Source: Nitrosospira briensis
GTDB lineage: Bacteria; Pseudomonadota; Gammaproteobacteria; Burkholderiales; Nitrosomonadaceae
DNA: 64,000 nt
Direction of reading: 5' to 3'
Assembly: GCF_900115125.1 (NCBI RefSeq)
Contig: NZ_FOVJ01000001.1
Span: 591,852 to 655,851, forward strand
Both the position numbers and the translations under genes were made by a program. How positions within the stretch are numbered: position 1 is the stretch's first letter; each line of letters begins with the position of its first letter. The notes under the pieces are model-generated. The model saw nothing but the letters and a program-made list of their open reading frames with translations, did no database searches and was not told the DNA's origin. Of this stretch, positions 17,056 to 26,638 are shown piece after piece.

Positions 17056-17347
17056 GGCGCGAGAAGTCGCAGTGGCGCTGGCTTACCGGTCAGGCCGAAC
17101 TGCGCCGCAGGTTGTCGCCAAGGGCCGCGGCCTGATTGCCGAGACCATCATCAGCGAGGCACGGGCGCATGGTATCTACGTGCACGAGTCGCCAGAACTC
17201 GTATCCCTGCTGATGCAGGTGGATCTGGATCAATATATTCCCCCGCAGCTGTATCGCGCGGTGGCGGAACTGCTCGCCTGGCTTTACAAGATGGAGACCA
17301 GAATGGAAACCAAAATGGAAATTTCGGCGCTTCCCCGTGCAGATTAG
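17033..17347 (+). CDS. Stand-alone FlhB C-terminal domain protein (YlqH/FlhX-like)
   Basis: A 104-residue soluble protein matching the cytoplasmic C-terminal domain of FlhB/YscU export-gate proteins: AREVAVALAYRSGRTAPQVV, AKGRGLIAETIISEARAHGI and the end YIPPQLYRAVAELLAWLYKM. It lacks the membrane part and the autocleavage motif NPTH, which is replaced by the Lys-Ala-Arg-Glu stretch, so it cannot self-cleave as FlhB does. Homologues such as Helicobacter FlhX can supply the cleaved FlhB C-terminal part. A short Met/Glu/Thr-rich repeat (MET-R/K) lies near the end. The start overlaps the preceding FliK-like gene. Confidence 0.85.
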   Translation: MKKTERNKAREVAVALAYRSGRTAPQVVAKGRGLIAETIISEARAHGIYVHESPELVSLLMQVDLDQYIPPQLYRAVAELLAWLYKMETRMETKMEISALPRAD

Positions 17348-17526
17348 GTATTCCGTTATTCGATGCGCCGCATGTTTTAGCTCCATTCGCTCATCGACCC
17401 GCAAGACCGTTCTACAAGCTGGATTCATTAATCAACAAAGGATGGCAAGCTGCTGATTCACCATCAGCGGTTGATGCGTTGCGCTCCGCTTCATTCATCC
17501 TGCCAGAGCTACGCTGAAAGCGCTTT

Positions 17527-17862
17527 TTATACCGGCATATTCATGATGTCCTGGTATGCCGTTACCAGCTTGTTGCGCACTTGCACGGTATATTGGAACG
17601 AGATCGAGGCTTTCTGCATCGAGATCATGGCCTCGGTAAGATTTGCCTCGGGTGTGCCCAGTTCGAAATCCCGTGCAAGCTTCGCCGCGTGCTGCTGGGT
17701 GTTGTTGACCTGGTCCAGCGACTTCTTGAGCACTGTAGTGAAATCAACGCTCCCATTCCCGCCGGTATCCGATATCGTCGAAGCTGAAGCCGTTTTTCCG
17801 GCTGCGCGCGCGGCCCCGGTCTGCAGCTGGGCGAGCAATGCGTCTATTTTCGATACATCCAT
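17527..17862 (-). CDS. fliE: Flagellar hook-basal body protein FliE
   Basis: FliE joins the MS ring to the rod and is one of the first exported axial proteins. The product is 111 residues when started at ATG 17862 (MDVSKIDALLAQLQ), which has ggag 8 bases upstream; ATG 17877 adds five residues and the frame runs open to 17928. The C-terminal block is diagnostic: SVDFTTVLKKSLDQVN, LGTPEANLTEAMISMQKASI and VQVRNKLVTAYQDIMNMPV. It is transcribed away from fliF, so the control region between 17863 and 18095 serves both directions. Confidence 0.95.
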   Translation of the reverse strand: MDVSKIDALLAQLQTGAARAAGKTASASTISDTGGNGSVDFTTVLKKSLDQVNNTQQHAAKLARDFELGTPEANLTEAMISMQKASISFQYTVQVRNKLVTAYQDIMNMPV

Positions 17863-17896
17863 CTTGGGCTCCGCCATCAACACTTTTTTGGAAAGG

Positions 17897-17913
17897 TTGC
17901 ACGATACCAGCCA
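17897..17913 (-). promoter_or_regulatory. Possible sigma-54 type site for fliE
   Basis: On the minus strand the sequence TGGCTGGTATCGTGCAA has GG and GC ten bases apart, matching 8 of 11 defined positions of TGGCAC-N5-TTGCA. A start about 12 bases downstream would fall near 17888, giving a leader of about 25 bases before the preferred fliE ATG. Such matches can occur by chance, and many betaproteobacteria use FlhDC with sigma-70 for this class, so it is only a candidate. Confidence 0.3.
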
Positions 17914-18095
17914 CAAGCTCGAAACCATGCACTGAAATAACCGGAAAACCCGCTTTTATTCCTTGTTTTAAAACCGCCGCGTATGTTGATAATGCTCAAA
18001 TTCCTTTAAACCTGCGGTGACCCAGACTCGGCCCCGAATATGACGATCAATAAAAAATCCTTTTCGATTCTCCTTGAATCTCCGGAAACAACGTC

Positions 18096-19808
18096 ATGGC
18101 GGTAGGGGCGGAAGCTATCGCGGCCGTCCCGGCGGGCGAGGTTCAGAATTTTGCTCAGGGTTTTCTGGCCCGGTTGTCCAGCCAGCAGAAAATGGGGCTG
18201 ATGCTGGGTGTCTCGGCCATTATTGCACTGCTGGCGGGCGGGTGGATGTGGATTCAGACACCTGACTACAAAGTGCTTTTCAGCAACGTGTCAGACCGTG
18301 ATGGAGGCGCCATCATTGCGTCCCTCCAGCAAATGAATGTGCCGCACAAGTTTGCGGAAGGCGGAGGCGCGATTCTCGTGCCCGCCAATCAGGTCCACGA
18401 TATCAGACTCAAACTGGCCGCGCAGGGCTTGCCGAAAGGCGGGCTGGTAGGTTTCGAGCTGATGGAAAATCAGAAGTTCGGCACCAGCCAGTTTCTTGAA
18501 CAGGTCAACTTTCAGCGTGCATTGGAAGGCGAACTTGCCCGCTCAATCCAGGCGCTTGCGGCAGTGGATACCGCACGGGTCCATCTCGCCATGGGCAAGC
18601 AATCGGTATTCATGCGCGAACAGCAGAAGCCCAGCGCATCGGTTCTGGTAAACCTCTACCCGGGGCGTGTACTCGACCCGCAGCAGGTGAACGCGGTTAT
18701 GCACCTGGTTTCGAGCAGCGTTCCGAACTTGCCTCTCAGCAATGTCACGGTAGTGGATCAGCAAGGCAACCTGTTGAGCAAAACCGATGAATCGGATACC
18801 GGCACCGGTTTGAATCCCAATCAGTTGAAGTATTTATTGGCGCTGGAGCAGAGTTATATAAGACGCATCGAGGCCATCATAGCGCCCATCGTCGGCAAGG
18901 AAAATGTCCACGCTCAAGTTGCCGCGGATGTTGATTTTGCTCACTCCGAGCAGATGGATGAAATCTACAAGCCCAACCAGGACCCGGGCAGTTCCACGAT
19001 ACGCAGCCAGCAGACCTCGGAATCAGCCAGCAGCAGCCAGGTGGAGGGCGGGGTGCCAGGCGCGCTTTCCAATCAGCCGCCCATGCCGGCAACAGCGCCC
19101 ATTACTACGCCGCCGGGCTCGCCCCTCAGCCAGACCCCAACTACCAGCGCCGCCCCGCCTGTATCGCCTGATGCGCAGACAAACAGCCCCCGGCCGCCAT
19201 CCAACACGCGCAAGGACGCCACCATCAACTATGAGGTGGACAAGAGAATCCAGCATGTCCGAAAACCTGTGGGGGGAATCAGGCGGCTATCCGTCGCGGT
19301 GGTGGTTAATCATCGCAAGATAACGGATCAAAATGGAGCCGTCAGCAGCGCCCCCCTGACCGAATCCCAAACGGCACAGATTACCGATCTGGTAAAAGAG
19401 GCAATGGGTTTCAGCAAGGAGCGCGGCGATACTTTGAATGTGGTGAATAGCCCATTTAGCGAGATGCCTCAGGAAATCACGCCCGAGCTCCCGCTCTGGA
19501 AACAACCGGAAATGATCGAGCTTGCCCAGCAGGCAGCAAAGAATTTGCTGATCGGGGGATTGGTTCTGTATCTGGTGCTGGGTGTATTGCGTCCGATGCT
19601 GAAACGTACGAATCAACCACCGGTTCCATTGCTGACCGAACCTGCCGAGGAAAAAGAGGATCAATCCGAGCAACCGGCGCCCGCTTTGAAGCAAGTGCCG
19701 CAATTCTCTCAGTATGAACAGAACCTGGCTTTTGCCAAGCAATTGGCCAGAGATGATCCAAAGGTGGTGGCAAACGTGGTCAAGCATTGGGTAACCGGCA
19801 ATGAATGA
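18096..19808 (+). CDS. fliF: Flagellar MS-ring protein FliF
   Basis: FliF builds the membrane MS ring on which the flagellum assembles. It is 570 residues with two membrane segments: MGLMLGVSAIIALLAGGWMW near residue 33-53, and LLIGGLVLYLVLGVLRPM near 481-500. Between them is the periplasmic ring-building region (TPDYKVLFSNVSDRDGGAII, QKFGTSQFLEQVNFQRALEG). A Pro/Ser/Thr-rich linker lies near 320-370. The C-terminal tail (SQYEQNLAFAKQLARDDPKV, then VANVVKHWVTGNE) is the FliG-binding segment. The start is ATG 18096 without a strong ribosome site. It overlaps fliG by 8 bases. Confidence 0.97.
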   Translation: MAVGAEAIAAVPAGEVQNFAQGFLARLSSQQKMGLMLGVSAIIALLAGGWMWIQTPDYKVLFSNVSDRDGGAIIASLQQMNVPHKFAEGGGAILVPANQVHDIRLKLAAQGLPKGGLVGFELMENQKFGTSQFLEQVNFQRALEGELARSIQALAAVDTARVHLAMGKQSVFMREQQKPSASVLVNLYPGRVLDPQQVNAVMHLVSSSVPNLPLSNVTVVDQQGNLLSKTDESDTGTGLNPNQLKYLLALEQSYIRRIEAIIAPIVGKENVHAQVAADVDFAHSEQMDEIYKPNQDPGSSTIRSQQTSESASSSQVEGGVPGALSNQPPMPATAPITTPPGSPLSQTPTTSAAPPVSPDAQTNSPRPPSNTRKDATINYEVDKRIQHVRKPVGGIRRLSVAVVVNHRKITDQNGAVSSAPLTESQTAQITDLVKEAMGFSKERGDTLNVVNSPFSEMPQEITPELPLWKQPEMIELAQQAAKNLLIGGLVLYLVLGVLRPMLKRTNQPPVPLLTEPAEEKEDQSEQPAPALKQVPQFSQYEQNLAFAKQLARDDPKVVANVVKHWVTGNE

Positions 19809-20799
19809 GGAAGGCATCAACAAGGGTGCGATTCTGCTTTTGTCGCTGGGCGAGGACGAAGCAGTAAAGGTACTCAAGCATCTCAATCCTCTCGAGGTGC
19901 AGAAACTGGGTATGGCGATGGCAAAACTCAAGAATGTGAGCCAGGAGCAGGTCGATATCGTCCTCCAGGATTTCTGTAGCCGTGCTACCGGAGAAACACT
20001 CTTGCTTGATTTCGATTCCGAGAGTTATGCCCGCACAGTACTGCAAAGAGCTTTGGGCGAGGATAAGTCCACCGATATTATCAGCCGCATCCTGGAAGGC
20101 AGCGATACCAGCGGTATAGAAGGCCTTAAGTGGATCGACTCGCAATCGGTGGCGGAACTGATCAAGGGTGAGCACCCGCAGATCATCGCCACCATCCTCG
20201 TGCATCTGGACCGCAACCAGGCAAGCGACATTCTGGGGCAACTCCCCGAGGAGCTGCGCAACGACGTGCTGCTTCGCATCGCCACGCTGGAGGGAATTCA
20301 ACCCTACGCACTGCGTGAACTTAACGAAGTGCTGACGGACCTGCTTTCGGGCAGTGAAAATATCAACAAGAGCCCAGTGGGTGGAATTCGCACGGCAGCG
20401 GAAATCATCAACTTCATGGGTAGCGCAGCCGAGAGTTCCGTGCTCGGCAATTTGCGCGAGTTCGACGAAGACCTCGCGCAAAAAATCATGGACCAGATGA
20501 TTGTCTTCGAGAACCTGATGGACATTGACGACCGTGGTATTCAACTGGTACTTCGAGAAGTCGAGTCCGGTTCGCTCGTCATCGCACTAAAAGGCGCCGC
20601 AGAGGAATTACGCGAAAAGATCTTCAGAAATATGTCCAACAGGGCCTCGGAAATGCTGCGCGAAGACCTGGAAGTCATGGGCCCGGTGAGGGTAAGCGAG
20701 GTGGAGGCACATCAGAAGCAAATATTACAGATTGTGCGACGGCTTGCCGATGAGGACCGGATTGCGTTCGGAAGCAAGAGCGAAGAGAGTTACATCTAG
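19801..20799 (+). CDS. fliG: Flagellar motor switch protein FliG
   Basis: FliG couples the stator's ion-driven force to rotor turning and forms the upper C ring. It is 332 residues, typical. Visible features: the N-terminal GAILLLSLGEDEAVKVLKHL, the middle-domain EHPQIIATILVHLDRNQASD, and the C-terminal torque helix region (DIDDRGIQLVLREVESGSLV and LREKIFRNMSNRASEMLRED) with its conserved charged residues. Its start lies inside the fliF 3' end (8-base overlap). The neighbouring FliM and FliN complete the switch. Confidence 0.98.
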   Translation: MNEEGINKGAILLLSLGEDEAVKVLKHLNPLEVQKLGMAMAKLKNVSQEQVDIVLQDFCSRATGETLLLDFDSESYARTVLQRALGEDKSTDIISRILEGSDTSGIEGLKWIDSQSVAELIKGEHPQIIATILVHLDRNQASDILGQLPEELRNDVLLRIATLEGIQPYALRELNEVLTDLLSGSENINKSPVGGIRTAAEIINFMGSAAESSVLGNLREFDEDLAQKIMDQMIVFENLMDIDDRGIQLVLREVESGSLVIALKGAAEELREKIFRNMSNRASEMLREDLEVMGPVRVSEVEAHQKQILQIVRRLADEDRIAFGSKSEESYI

Positions 20800-20856
20800 A
20801 TTTAACCCCTTTCCTGATTGACGGGAGAGTTTGAAAAACACCGAGCGGAAACTACG

Positions 20857-21552
20857 ATGACCAGCCAGATCATTCCCAAAGCACGTCTCTCCACTTGTCA
20901 GCGATGGGAAATGGATGCTTTCGAACCCGCTCCAGAGTCCGTATCCGATTCTTGTGCCGGGAAACCGGATGATCCGGGTGAGTCCGGTGAAGCACTTATC
21001 CTGCCTACCGTCGAGCAGATCGAACGCATTCATCAACAAGCACGACAGGAAGGGTATACCGCGGGAAATGAGGCAGGCTTCCAGGCAGGTCATGAGCTCG
21101 GCCGCCGGGCAGGTGATGAACAGGCCACGGCGGAGGTCATCAAATTGCAGGAATTGTTCTGTGGTTTCCAGCGCGAACTGGCCCATGCCAACCGGGCTGT
21201 TTCCAACGATCTGCTCACTTTGGCCCTCTGCCTTGCCAAACAAATGGTGCGCGAGGCCCTGAGAGTAAAGCCGGAGCTCATGCTCGCGGTGGTGCGCGAA
21301 TGCATCCAGCAGGAGACGGCGTTCAACCAGCCAGCGCAATTATTTTTGCATCCGGACGACGCCGCCCTGGTGCGTCAACATTTGAATCATGAACTCGGTG
21401 ATTGCAAGGTGAGCATTGATACCACCCTTGAGCGTGGCGGTTGCCGTATCAAGGTGGGTAACAGCCATACTGACGCCAAGCTTGCGACGCGATGGCAGCG
21501 TATCGCGCAAGCACTGGGACAGAACAGCAATTGGCTGGATCAAGTTACATGA
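20857..21552 (+). CDS. fliH: Flagellar assembly protein FliH
   Basis: FliH is the stator-like regulator of the export ATPase FliI. The product from ATG 20857 (ggaa about 6 bases upstream) is 231 residues; the open frame reaches back to a TTG at 20818. It contains the Gly-rich helix pattern seen in Fli[21 protein letters not shown], with small residues spaced every four, then the C-terminal domain ([53 protein letters not shown]). The stop overlaps the fliI start as ATGA. Confidence 0.95.
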   Translation: MTSQIIPKARLSTCQRWEMDAFEPAPESVSDSCAGKPDDPGESGEALILPTVEQIERIHQQARQEGYTAGNEAGFQAGHELGRRAGDEQATAEVIKLQELFCGFQRELAHANRAVSNDLLTLALCLAKQMVREALRVKPELMLAVVRECIQQETAFNQPAQLFLHPDDAALVRQHLNHELGDCKVSIDTTLERGGCRIKVGNSHTDAKLATRWQRIAQALGQNSNWLDQVT

Positions 21553-22973
21553 ATACTTCCTCTCACACGGATCAGTGGCGGAGCTTCCTCGAGAGCTGCG
21601 GTAAGTTGGCTATCGCTCCCCCCCCATTTGAGGTTTCGGGCAGCCTTACTCGTGTAACGGGACTGGTCATGGAAGCGGTGGGACTGCAGCTTGCGGTGGG
21701 CAGCGGTTGTACCGTATTGATGCCCAATGGTAACAAGGTGGAGGCGGAGGTAGTGGGATTCCATGGCGACCGGCTTTATCTGATGCCAACCAATGATATA
21801 TTTGGATTGACGCCTGGCGCAAAGGTTATTCCCTGGAGCAACACCGGTGCATTGCCCGTGCTTGGCGAAGGTGCCCAGCCACGACGGAGAGCGTCTGACC
21901 GGTTCAGGCGTTTTCCGGTGGGCAAGGGCTTGCTGGGGCGGGTGTTGGACGGGGCGGGGCGTCCCCTCGATGGCCTGGGGCCGCTTGAGGTTGAGCATGG
22001 CGCGCCGCTCACAAACAGGCCGCTCAATCCGCTCGATCGGGAGCCCATCAATAAGATACTGGATGTCGGTGTGCGCGCCATCAACGCGCTCCTCACCGTG
22101 GGACGCGGGCAGCGCATGGGCCTGTTTGCCGGCTCCGGGGTGGGGAAGAGTGTGCTGCTCGGCATGATGGCGCGCTATACCAGCGCCGATGTGATCGTGG
22201 TCGGGCTGATCGGCGAACGAGGCCGCGAGGTAAAGGAATTCATCGAACAGATCCTCGGCCCGGAAGGATTGGCGCGGTCGGTGGTGGTCGCCGCGCCAGC
22301 CGATACCTGGCCATTGATGCGATTGCAGGGCGCCTCCTATGCCACATCCATTGCCGAGTATTTTCGCGATCAGGGCAAGAACGTTCTGTTGATTATGGAT
22401 TCACTTACTCGCTACGCCATGGCGCAGCGTGAGATCGCGCTGGCGATCGGCGAGCCGCCAGCAACCAAGGGTTATCCCCCTTCGGTATTCGCCAGATTGC
22501 CGCAATTGGTTGAACGTGCTGGCAACGGCCTCAAGGGGGGCGGTTCGATCACCGCCTTTTATACAGTGTTGACCGAGGGCGATGATCAGCAGGACCCGAT
22601 CGCGGATGCAGCTCGTGCCATTCTCGATGGACATATCGTACTATCGCGCCAGCTTGCGGAAGCCGGGCATTATCCCGCCATTGACATCGAGGCGTCGATC
22701 AGCCGCGCCATGACGAGCCTGATCTCGCCGGCATATTTCGAGCAGGTGCGGGGCTTCAAGCAGCTCTACTCTCGCTATCAACGCTCGCGCGATCTGATCA
22801 GCGTTGGCGCTTACTCGGCTGGCAGCGACCGGCTTCTGGATCGCGCCATTCAGCTGTACCCCCAATTGGAGACGTTCCTTCAGCAAGGTATGTTCGAATG
22901 TGCGCGCTATGCGGATAGCGCCGACGGCCTGGGAACATTGCTTGGCCAACAATCCCAGAGCGGCCCGGCTTAA
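21549..22973 (+). CDS. fliI: Flagellum-specific export ATPase FliI
   Basis: An F1-ATPase-like enzyme that unloads chaperones and feeds substrates to the export gate. It is 474 residues from ATG 21549, which overlaps the fliH stop as ATGA; the frame is open upstream to 21492 but that is inside fliH. Walker A GSGVGKS lies near residues 195-201, Walker B in [20 protein letters not shown], and the family block [20 protein letters not shown] follows. The C-terminus contains [20 protein letters not shown]. Length and motifs are normal. Confidence 0.98.
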   Translation: MNTSSHTDQWRSFLESCGKLAIAPPPFEVSGSLTRVTGLVMEAVGLQLAVGSGCTVLMPNGNKVEAEVVGFHGDRLYLMPTNDIFGLTPGAKVIPWSNTGALPVLGEGAQPRRRASDRFRRFPVGKGLLGRVLDGAGRPLDGLGPLEVEHGAPLTNRPLNPLDREPINKILDVGVRAINALLTVGRGQRMGLFAGSGVGKSVLLGMMARYTSADVIVVGLIGERGREVKEFIEQILGPEGLARSVVVAAPADTWPLMRLQGASYATSIAEYFRDQGKNVLLIMDSLTRYAMAQREIALAIGEPPATKGYPPSVFARLPQLVERAGNGLKGGGSITAFYTVLTEGDDQQDPIADAARAILDGHIVLSRQLAEAGHYPAIDIEASISRAMTSLISPAYFEQVRGFKQLYSRYQRSRDLISVGAYSAGSDRLLDRAIQLYPQLETFLQQGMFECARYADSADGLGTLLGQQSQSGPA

Positions 22974-23013
22974 TCTTAAAATCAATCCTGACCAGTTCCC
23001 CGATCGAAAAAAA

Positions 23014-23472
23014 ATGTCTAAACCTTCTGCTTTGGAAACGCTGCTCGAATTGGCTCAGACACGCACAGACGATGCTGCAAAACGCCTGGGGGCACTGCAC
23101 ACCCAGGGCGTGCATATGGAAGCCAAACTCCAGTTGCTGCTGCAATATCGGGATGACTACTGTGCTCGCTTCCAGACGTTGATGCAGCAAGGGCTCACGG
23201 CCTCGGGCTGGCGCAATTACCAGGAATTTCTCGACAAGCTCGACGCCGCCATTGCGCAGCAACAGGAGGTCCTGGTTTCGACGCAGCAGCGCGTTGCGGC
23301 GGGAAGGGTTGCCTGGCAGTTGGCAAAGCGCACCTTCAACTCTTATGACACGCTTGCGCAGCGTCATCTACGCTCGGAACTGCTGCGTACGGTAAAGCGT
23401 GAACAGCAGGAAACCGACGAGCACGCGGGGAACGCCGCAGCACGCCAGAACTCATCGCATAAGCGCACCTGA
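23014..23472 (+). CDS. fliJ: Flagellar export protein FliJ
   Basis: FliJ is a coiled-coil chaperone-escort that sits in the FliI hexamer like a gamma subunit. From ATG 23014 the product is 152 residues, normal for the family; the open frame extends into fliI but the upstream part is out-of-frame fliI sequence. It is almost entirely helical: LETLLELAQTRTDDAAKRLG, YRDDYCARFQTLMQQGL, NYQEFLDKLDAAIAQQQEVL. The position directly after fliI supports the call. Poly-A precedes the ATG, with no good Shine-Dalgarno. Confidence 0.92.
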   Translation: MSKPSALETLLELAQTRTDDAAKRLGALHTQGVHMEAKLQLLLQYRDDYCARFQTLMQQGLTASGWRNYQEFLDKLDAAIAQQQEVLVSTQQRVAAGRVAWQLAKRTFNSYDTLAQRHLRSELLRTVKREQQETDEHAGNAAARQNSSHKRT

Positions 23473-23499
23473 ATTTCACCGAATTATTGAGGATAAAAC

Positions 23500-24909
23500 A
23501 TGCTGACCTTGCCCCTGCTGCAAAATGGTGCCTCTTCCCCGGTATCCTCGATCAAAAATCCGGCTTCCACTGCCAATGCCACTGATGCCGCAGGGCCTGG
23601 GGCCGGTAAAAAAGCTCCGGGGTTCAGCGACGTACTGGAGCACGAAATGAAGGAAAAAGGGGACACGTCCAACGCTAAACCAGCGGATGTAAATCCAGCG
23701 CTTAGTAGAACTTCCGGCGATCCAGGCATGGGAGCCGCCAGGGAGGCGGAGGAAAGGGCAGGCGAGACGGCGGATGGGGGCGCTGAAATACAAAAGGACA
23801 ACGGAGAGGCGGCGCCCGGTACGGTTGTGGCCATCATGGCATCTCCGTCCACTGCCCTTGCAAATATTCCGGGAACCCGGTTTACCGGCTACTCGCGGGA
23901 AACCGCGGCCGGTAATCGAGCTGGCTCTGCGGTCTCGAACCCTGCCGAAGCAGCATCTGATTTGGCGGCCGAATCAACACAGGCGGGGCCCGCAATTACT
24001 TCAGCTCGGCAGGTAAGGGGTGAAGCTTTGCAGGCGGGCCTGCTTGCGGCGCCCCCTGGCCAAACGACTGGCACTGAACCTGTTATAGCCGCCACCGACC
24101 CGGTTGAGATCCAGCCCATCCCTTACGCCGGTCCATTATCGGCAAATATATTGGCTGGCATAGCGGGCAGGATGCCAACTATAACCGGACGGACCGACAC
24201 CCACCCGGTTATTAAAGACGATACAGCGATTAAACCGGGGTTGACCTCAAGAGCGCAAGTTTTTTCACGCCTGGAATCGGGCTTGCCACAAAGCGGCTTG
24301 CCCGAGGTTAAGCTAGCAATCGACGCCGAGAGAACCTCAAAGTTCCTGGCGGAGGGCATGCATCAAAGCTTGCCGGATGCACAGGTGGAAACGGCGATGA
24401 TTCCAATTTCGCCCGAGCGTGGCGCTTCATCTGTCATTTCAACCGCCCCTGCAGGCACACCTGTTTATCCTGCTCCCGGACTGGAGCCTCGCCTCGGCGC
24501 ACCTGGTTGGGATAATGCTTTGGGTCAGAGAGTCCTCTGGATGGTTTCTCAGCAGCAACAGGTCGCAGAGCTTAGCCTTAATCCGCCCGATCTTGGTCCC
24601 TTGCAGGTAGTTCTATCGATCAATGGGGATCAGGCCAGCGCCCTGTTTGTTTCGCAGCAAGCCGATGTGCGCCAGGCGCTGGAAGCCGCTCTGCCTCGGC
24701 TTAAGGAAATGATGGCGGATAGCGGAATCAATTTAGGCAACACAACTGTCAGCTCGGATTCTCCGCAGCAGCAGAGGGAATTCGAGAGACAGGCGGGTCC
24801 GGGTGCGCGTTATGGCAACGGTGGAGACGGGGTGGGCGGGCAGGGGATTGATATTGGCACGGCTTATATCCGTTCCGGTGGAAATGGCCTGGTGGATACG
24901 TTTGCATAG
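23500..24909 (+). CDS. fliK: Flagellar hook-length control protein FliK
   Basis: FliK measures the hook and switches export specificity by acting on FlhB. It is 469 residues. The long N-terminal part (about 1-340) is Ala/Pro/Gly/Thr-rich and poorly conserved, as usual for the ruler region. The C-terminal domain has the family signature QVAELSLNPPDLGPLQVVLS, then QQADVRQALEAALPRLKEMM ADSGINLGNTTV in order. It closes the fliFGHIJK block; a 246-base gap precedes fliL, which may start a new transcript. The other FliK-like gene (15988-17055) is a shorter paralogue. Confidence 0.93.
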   Translation: MLTLPLLQNGASSPVSSIKNPASTANATDAAGPGAGKKAPGFSDVLEHEMKEKGDTSNAKPADVNPALSRTSGDPGMGAAREAEERAGETADGGAEIQKDNGEAAPGTVVAIMASPSTALANIPGTRFTGYSRETAAGNRAGSAVSNPAEAASDLAAESTQAGPAITSARQVRGEALQAGLLAAPPGQTTGTEPVIAATDPVEIQPIPYAGPLSANILAGIAGRMPTITGRTDTHPVIKDDTAIKPGLTSRAQVFSRLESGLPQSGLPEVKLAIDAERTSKFLAEGMHQSLPDAQVETAMIPISPERGASSVISTAPAGTPVYPAPGLEPRLGAPGWDNALGQRVLWMVSQQQQVAELSLNPPDLGPLQVVLSINGDQASALFVSQQADVRQALEAALPRLKEMMADSGINLGNTTVSSDSPQQQREFERQAGPGARYGNGGDGVGGQGIDIGTAYIRSGGNGLVDTFA

Positions 24910-25155
24910 TTTGCCTGGGGCTTGAGCGTGCGCCAGGATGAAACCACGTTTGATTCCCAAGTGAACAAGGGAGCTTAGCTTGGCTGTGACCGGCAAGAAG
25001 TTTCTCGCTGCATTTCTTTTTTTCAGTCCCCGGACGCATTTTATTCCTGCACCAAATTCCCGAGATAGCCCTTTTTTCTCCCTCTGTTCATGGCGCTGCC
25101 GGGCCGGTTGGGGCCTGATAATGGTGAATACTTTGTAACGTAACAGGATCAAGGC

Positions 25156-25653
25156 ATGGCAACCAAACTGAACAGGCTGGACAGGGATTACCGGGAATCA
25201 AAGGCAGTCATGCCTGAGCAAAAACCTGAGAAAAGCAGGCTGACTCTGATGATTGTTTTGGCGGTGCTGCTGCTTGCGGCAGGAGCCGGAGGCGCATGGT
25301 GGTATCTCGGCCAGGTCCAGGACGGAACAGCTTCTAAACCTCCTGTTTTCGTGAGCCTGGAAACATTTACGGTAAACCTGCAATCCGAGCACAGCGATCA
25401 GCATCTCCAGACCAATCTGACCTTGAAAATTGGAGATGCAAGGACGCTCGATTTGATAAAACTCCATATGCCCGAGGTGCGCAATCGTATTTTGCTGCTT
25501 CTTTCCAATAAAGAGTCGTCCCAGATTACTGATATTGCCGGGAAGAAAAAGCTTGCCGCCGAATTGCTGACCGAGATAAATCAGCCATTCAGTGAAGGAA
25601 GCACCGGGCAAATCGTTGAAAGCGTGCTTTTTACTTCTTTTGTGATCCAGTGA
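25156..25653 (+). CDS. fliL: Flagellar basal-body-associated protein FliL
   Basis: FliL is a single-pass inner-membrane protein that sits around the stators and supports motor torque. It is 165 residues: a short charged cytoplasmic N-terminus, one membrane helix (about 29-51, LTLMIVLAVLLLAAGAGGAW), and a periplasmic domain with FVSLETFTVNLQSE, LQTNLTLKIGDARTLDLIK and the stomatin-like end IVESVLFTSFVIQ. fliM starts 7 bases later. The 246 bases upstream contain no recognised promoter. Confidence 0.95.
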   Translation: MATKLNRLDRDYRESKAVMPEQKPEKSRLTLMIVLAVLLLAAGAGGAWWYLGQVQDGTASKPPVFVSLETFTVNLQSEHSDQHLQTNLTLKIGDARTLDLIKLHMPEVRNRILLLLSNKESSQITDIAGKKKLAAELLTEINQPFSEGSTGQIVESVLFTSFVIQ

Positions 25654-25660
25654 GTGCTCT

Positions 25661-26638
25661 GTGAGCAATGACTTTCTCTCCAGGGAAGAGGTGGACGCAC
25701 TGCTAAAGGGCGTTGCAGGCGTACCGGAAGCGGCCCAGCAGAACGGAGCCTCTTCGGGTTTCCGTCCCTATAACCTGGCGACCCAGGAACGCATTGTGCG
25801 CGGGCGCATGCCTACGCTCGAAATCATAAATGAGCGATTTGCACGCCTTTTAAGGCTTGGTTTATTCAATTTCATGCGGCGAAGCGCGAATGTCACGGCG
25901 GGGCCGGTAAGGGTCACCAAATTCAGCGAATTCGTACGTACCCTGGTGATGCCAAGCAATCTTAACCTTGTGCACGTCAAGCCATTGCGCGGTACTTCCC
26001 TGTTCGTATTTGATCCCACCCTGGTTTTCCTGGTGGTTGACAACCTTTTTGGCGGCGATGGCCGTTTTCTCCCCAAAAAAGAAGGTCGGGATTTTACGCA
26101 GACCGAGCAGCGTATCATCCAGCGCCTGCTCAATCTGGTGTTCGACAGTTATGGCAAATCGTGGCAGCCGGTATATCCCATCGAGTTCGAATACGTAAGG
26201 GCTGAGACAAATACCCAGTTCGCGAACGTGGCGACACCCAATGAAGTGGTCGTCGCCACTACCTTTGAAGTCAATTTCGGGGCGGTCGTGGGAGAGATGC
26301 ATATTTGTATCCCCTATTCCATTCTCGAGCCGATCCGCGATCTGCTTTCCAGCAGCATGCAGGGCGAGGCGTTGGAGGTGGACAAGCGTTGGGTAGGCCG
26401 GCTTTCGAAACAGGTGCAGTCGGCCGAGGTAACAATGCTGGTGAATCTCGCGCACGTCCAGGTCACCCTCGATCAAATACTCAATATGCAAACAGGTGAC
26501 GTGATCCCTCTGGACCTTCCAGAGTTTGTCACCGCGAGCGTGGACGGTGTACCGGTGATGGAGTGCCGGTATGGCATATCCAATGGCCAGTATGCCCTCC
26601 GTATGGAAAAAATGCTTGGCTCCGCGAGTAACGAATGA
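25661..26638 (+). CDS. fliM: Flagellar motor switch protein FliM
   Basis: FliM binds phospho-CheY and forms most of the C ring. It is 325 residues, starting at GTG 25661 with the conserved CheY-binding N-terminal peptide MSNDFLSREEVDALLKGV, followed by the middle CheC-like domain (RIVRGRMPTLEIINERFARL, PLRGTSLFVFDPTLVFLVVD, NLFGGDGRF) and a C-terminal SpoA domain (LNMQTGDVIPLDLPEFVTAS). A GTG start is supported by exact family conservation of this peptide. Its stop overlaps the fliN start as ATGA. Confidence 0.98.
   Translation: MSNDFLSREEVDALLKGVAGVPEAAQQNGASSGFRPYNLATQERIVRGRMPTLEIINERFARLLRLGLFNFMRRSANVTAGPVRVTKFSEFVRTLVMPSNLNLVHVKPLRGTSLFVFDPTLVFLVVDNLFGGDGRFLPKKEGRDFTQTEQRIIQRLLNLVFDSYGKSWQPVYPIEFEYVRAETNTQFANVATPNEVVVATTFEVNFGAVVGEMHICIPYSILEPIRDLLSSSMQGEALEVDKRWVGRLSKQVQSAEVTMLVNLAHVQVTLDQILNMQTGDVIPLDLPEFVTASVDGVPVMECRYGISNGQYALRMEKMLGSASNE

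Noticed and set aside
17471-17935. 154-residue plus-strand frame opposite fliE
   Set aside because: Shadow of fliE, which has all conserved FliE blocks.
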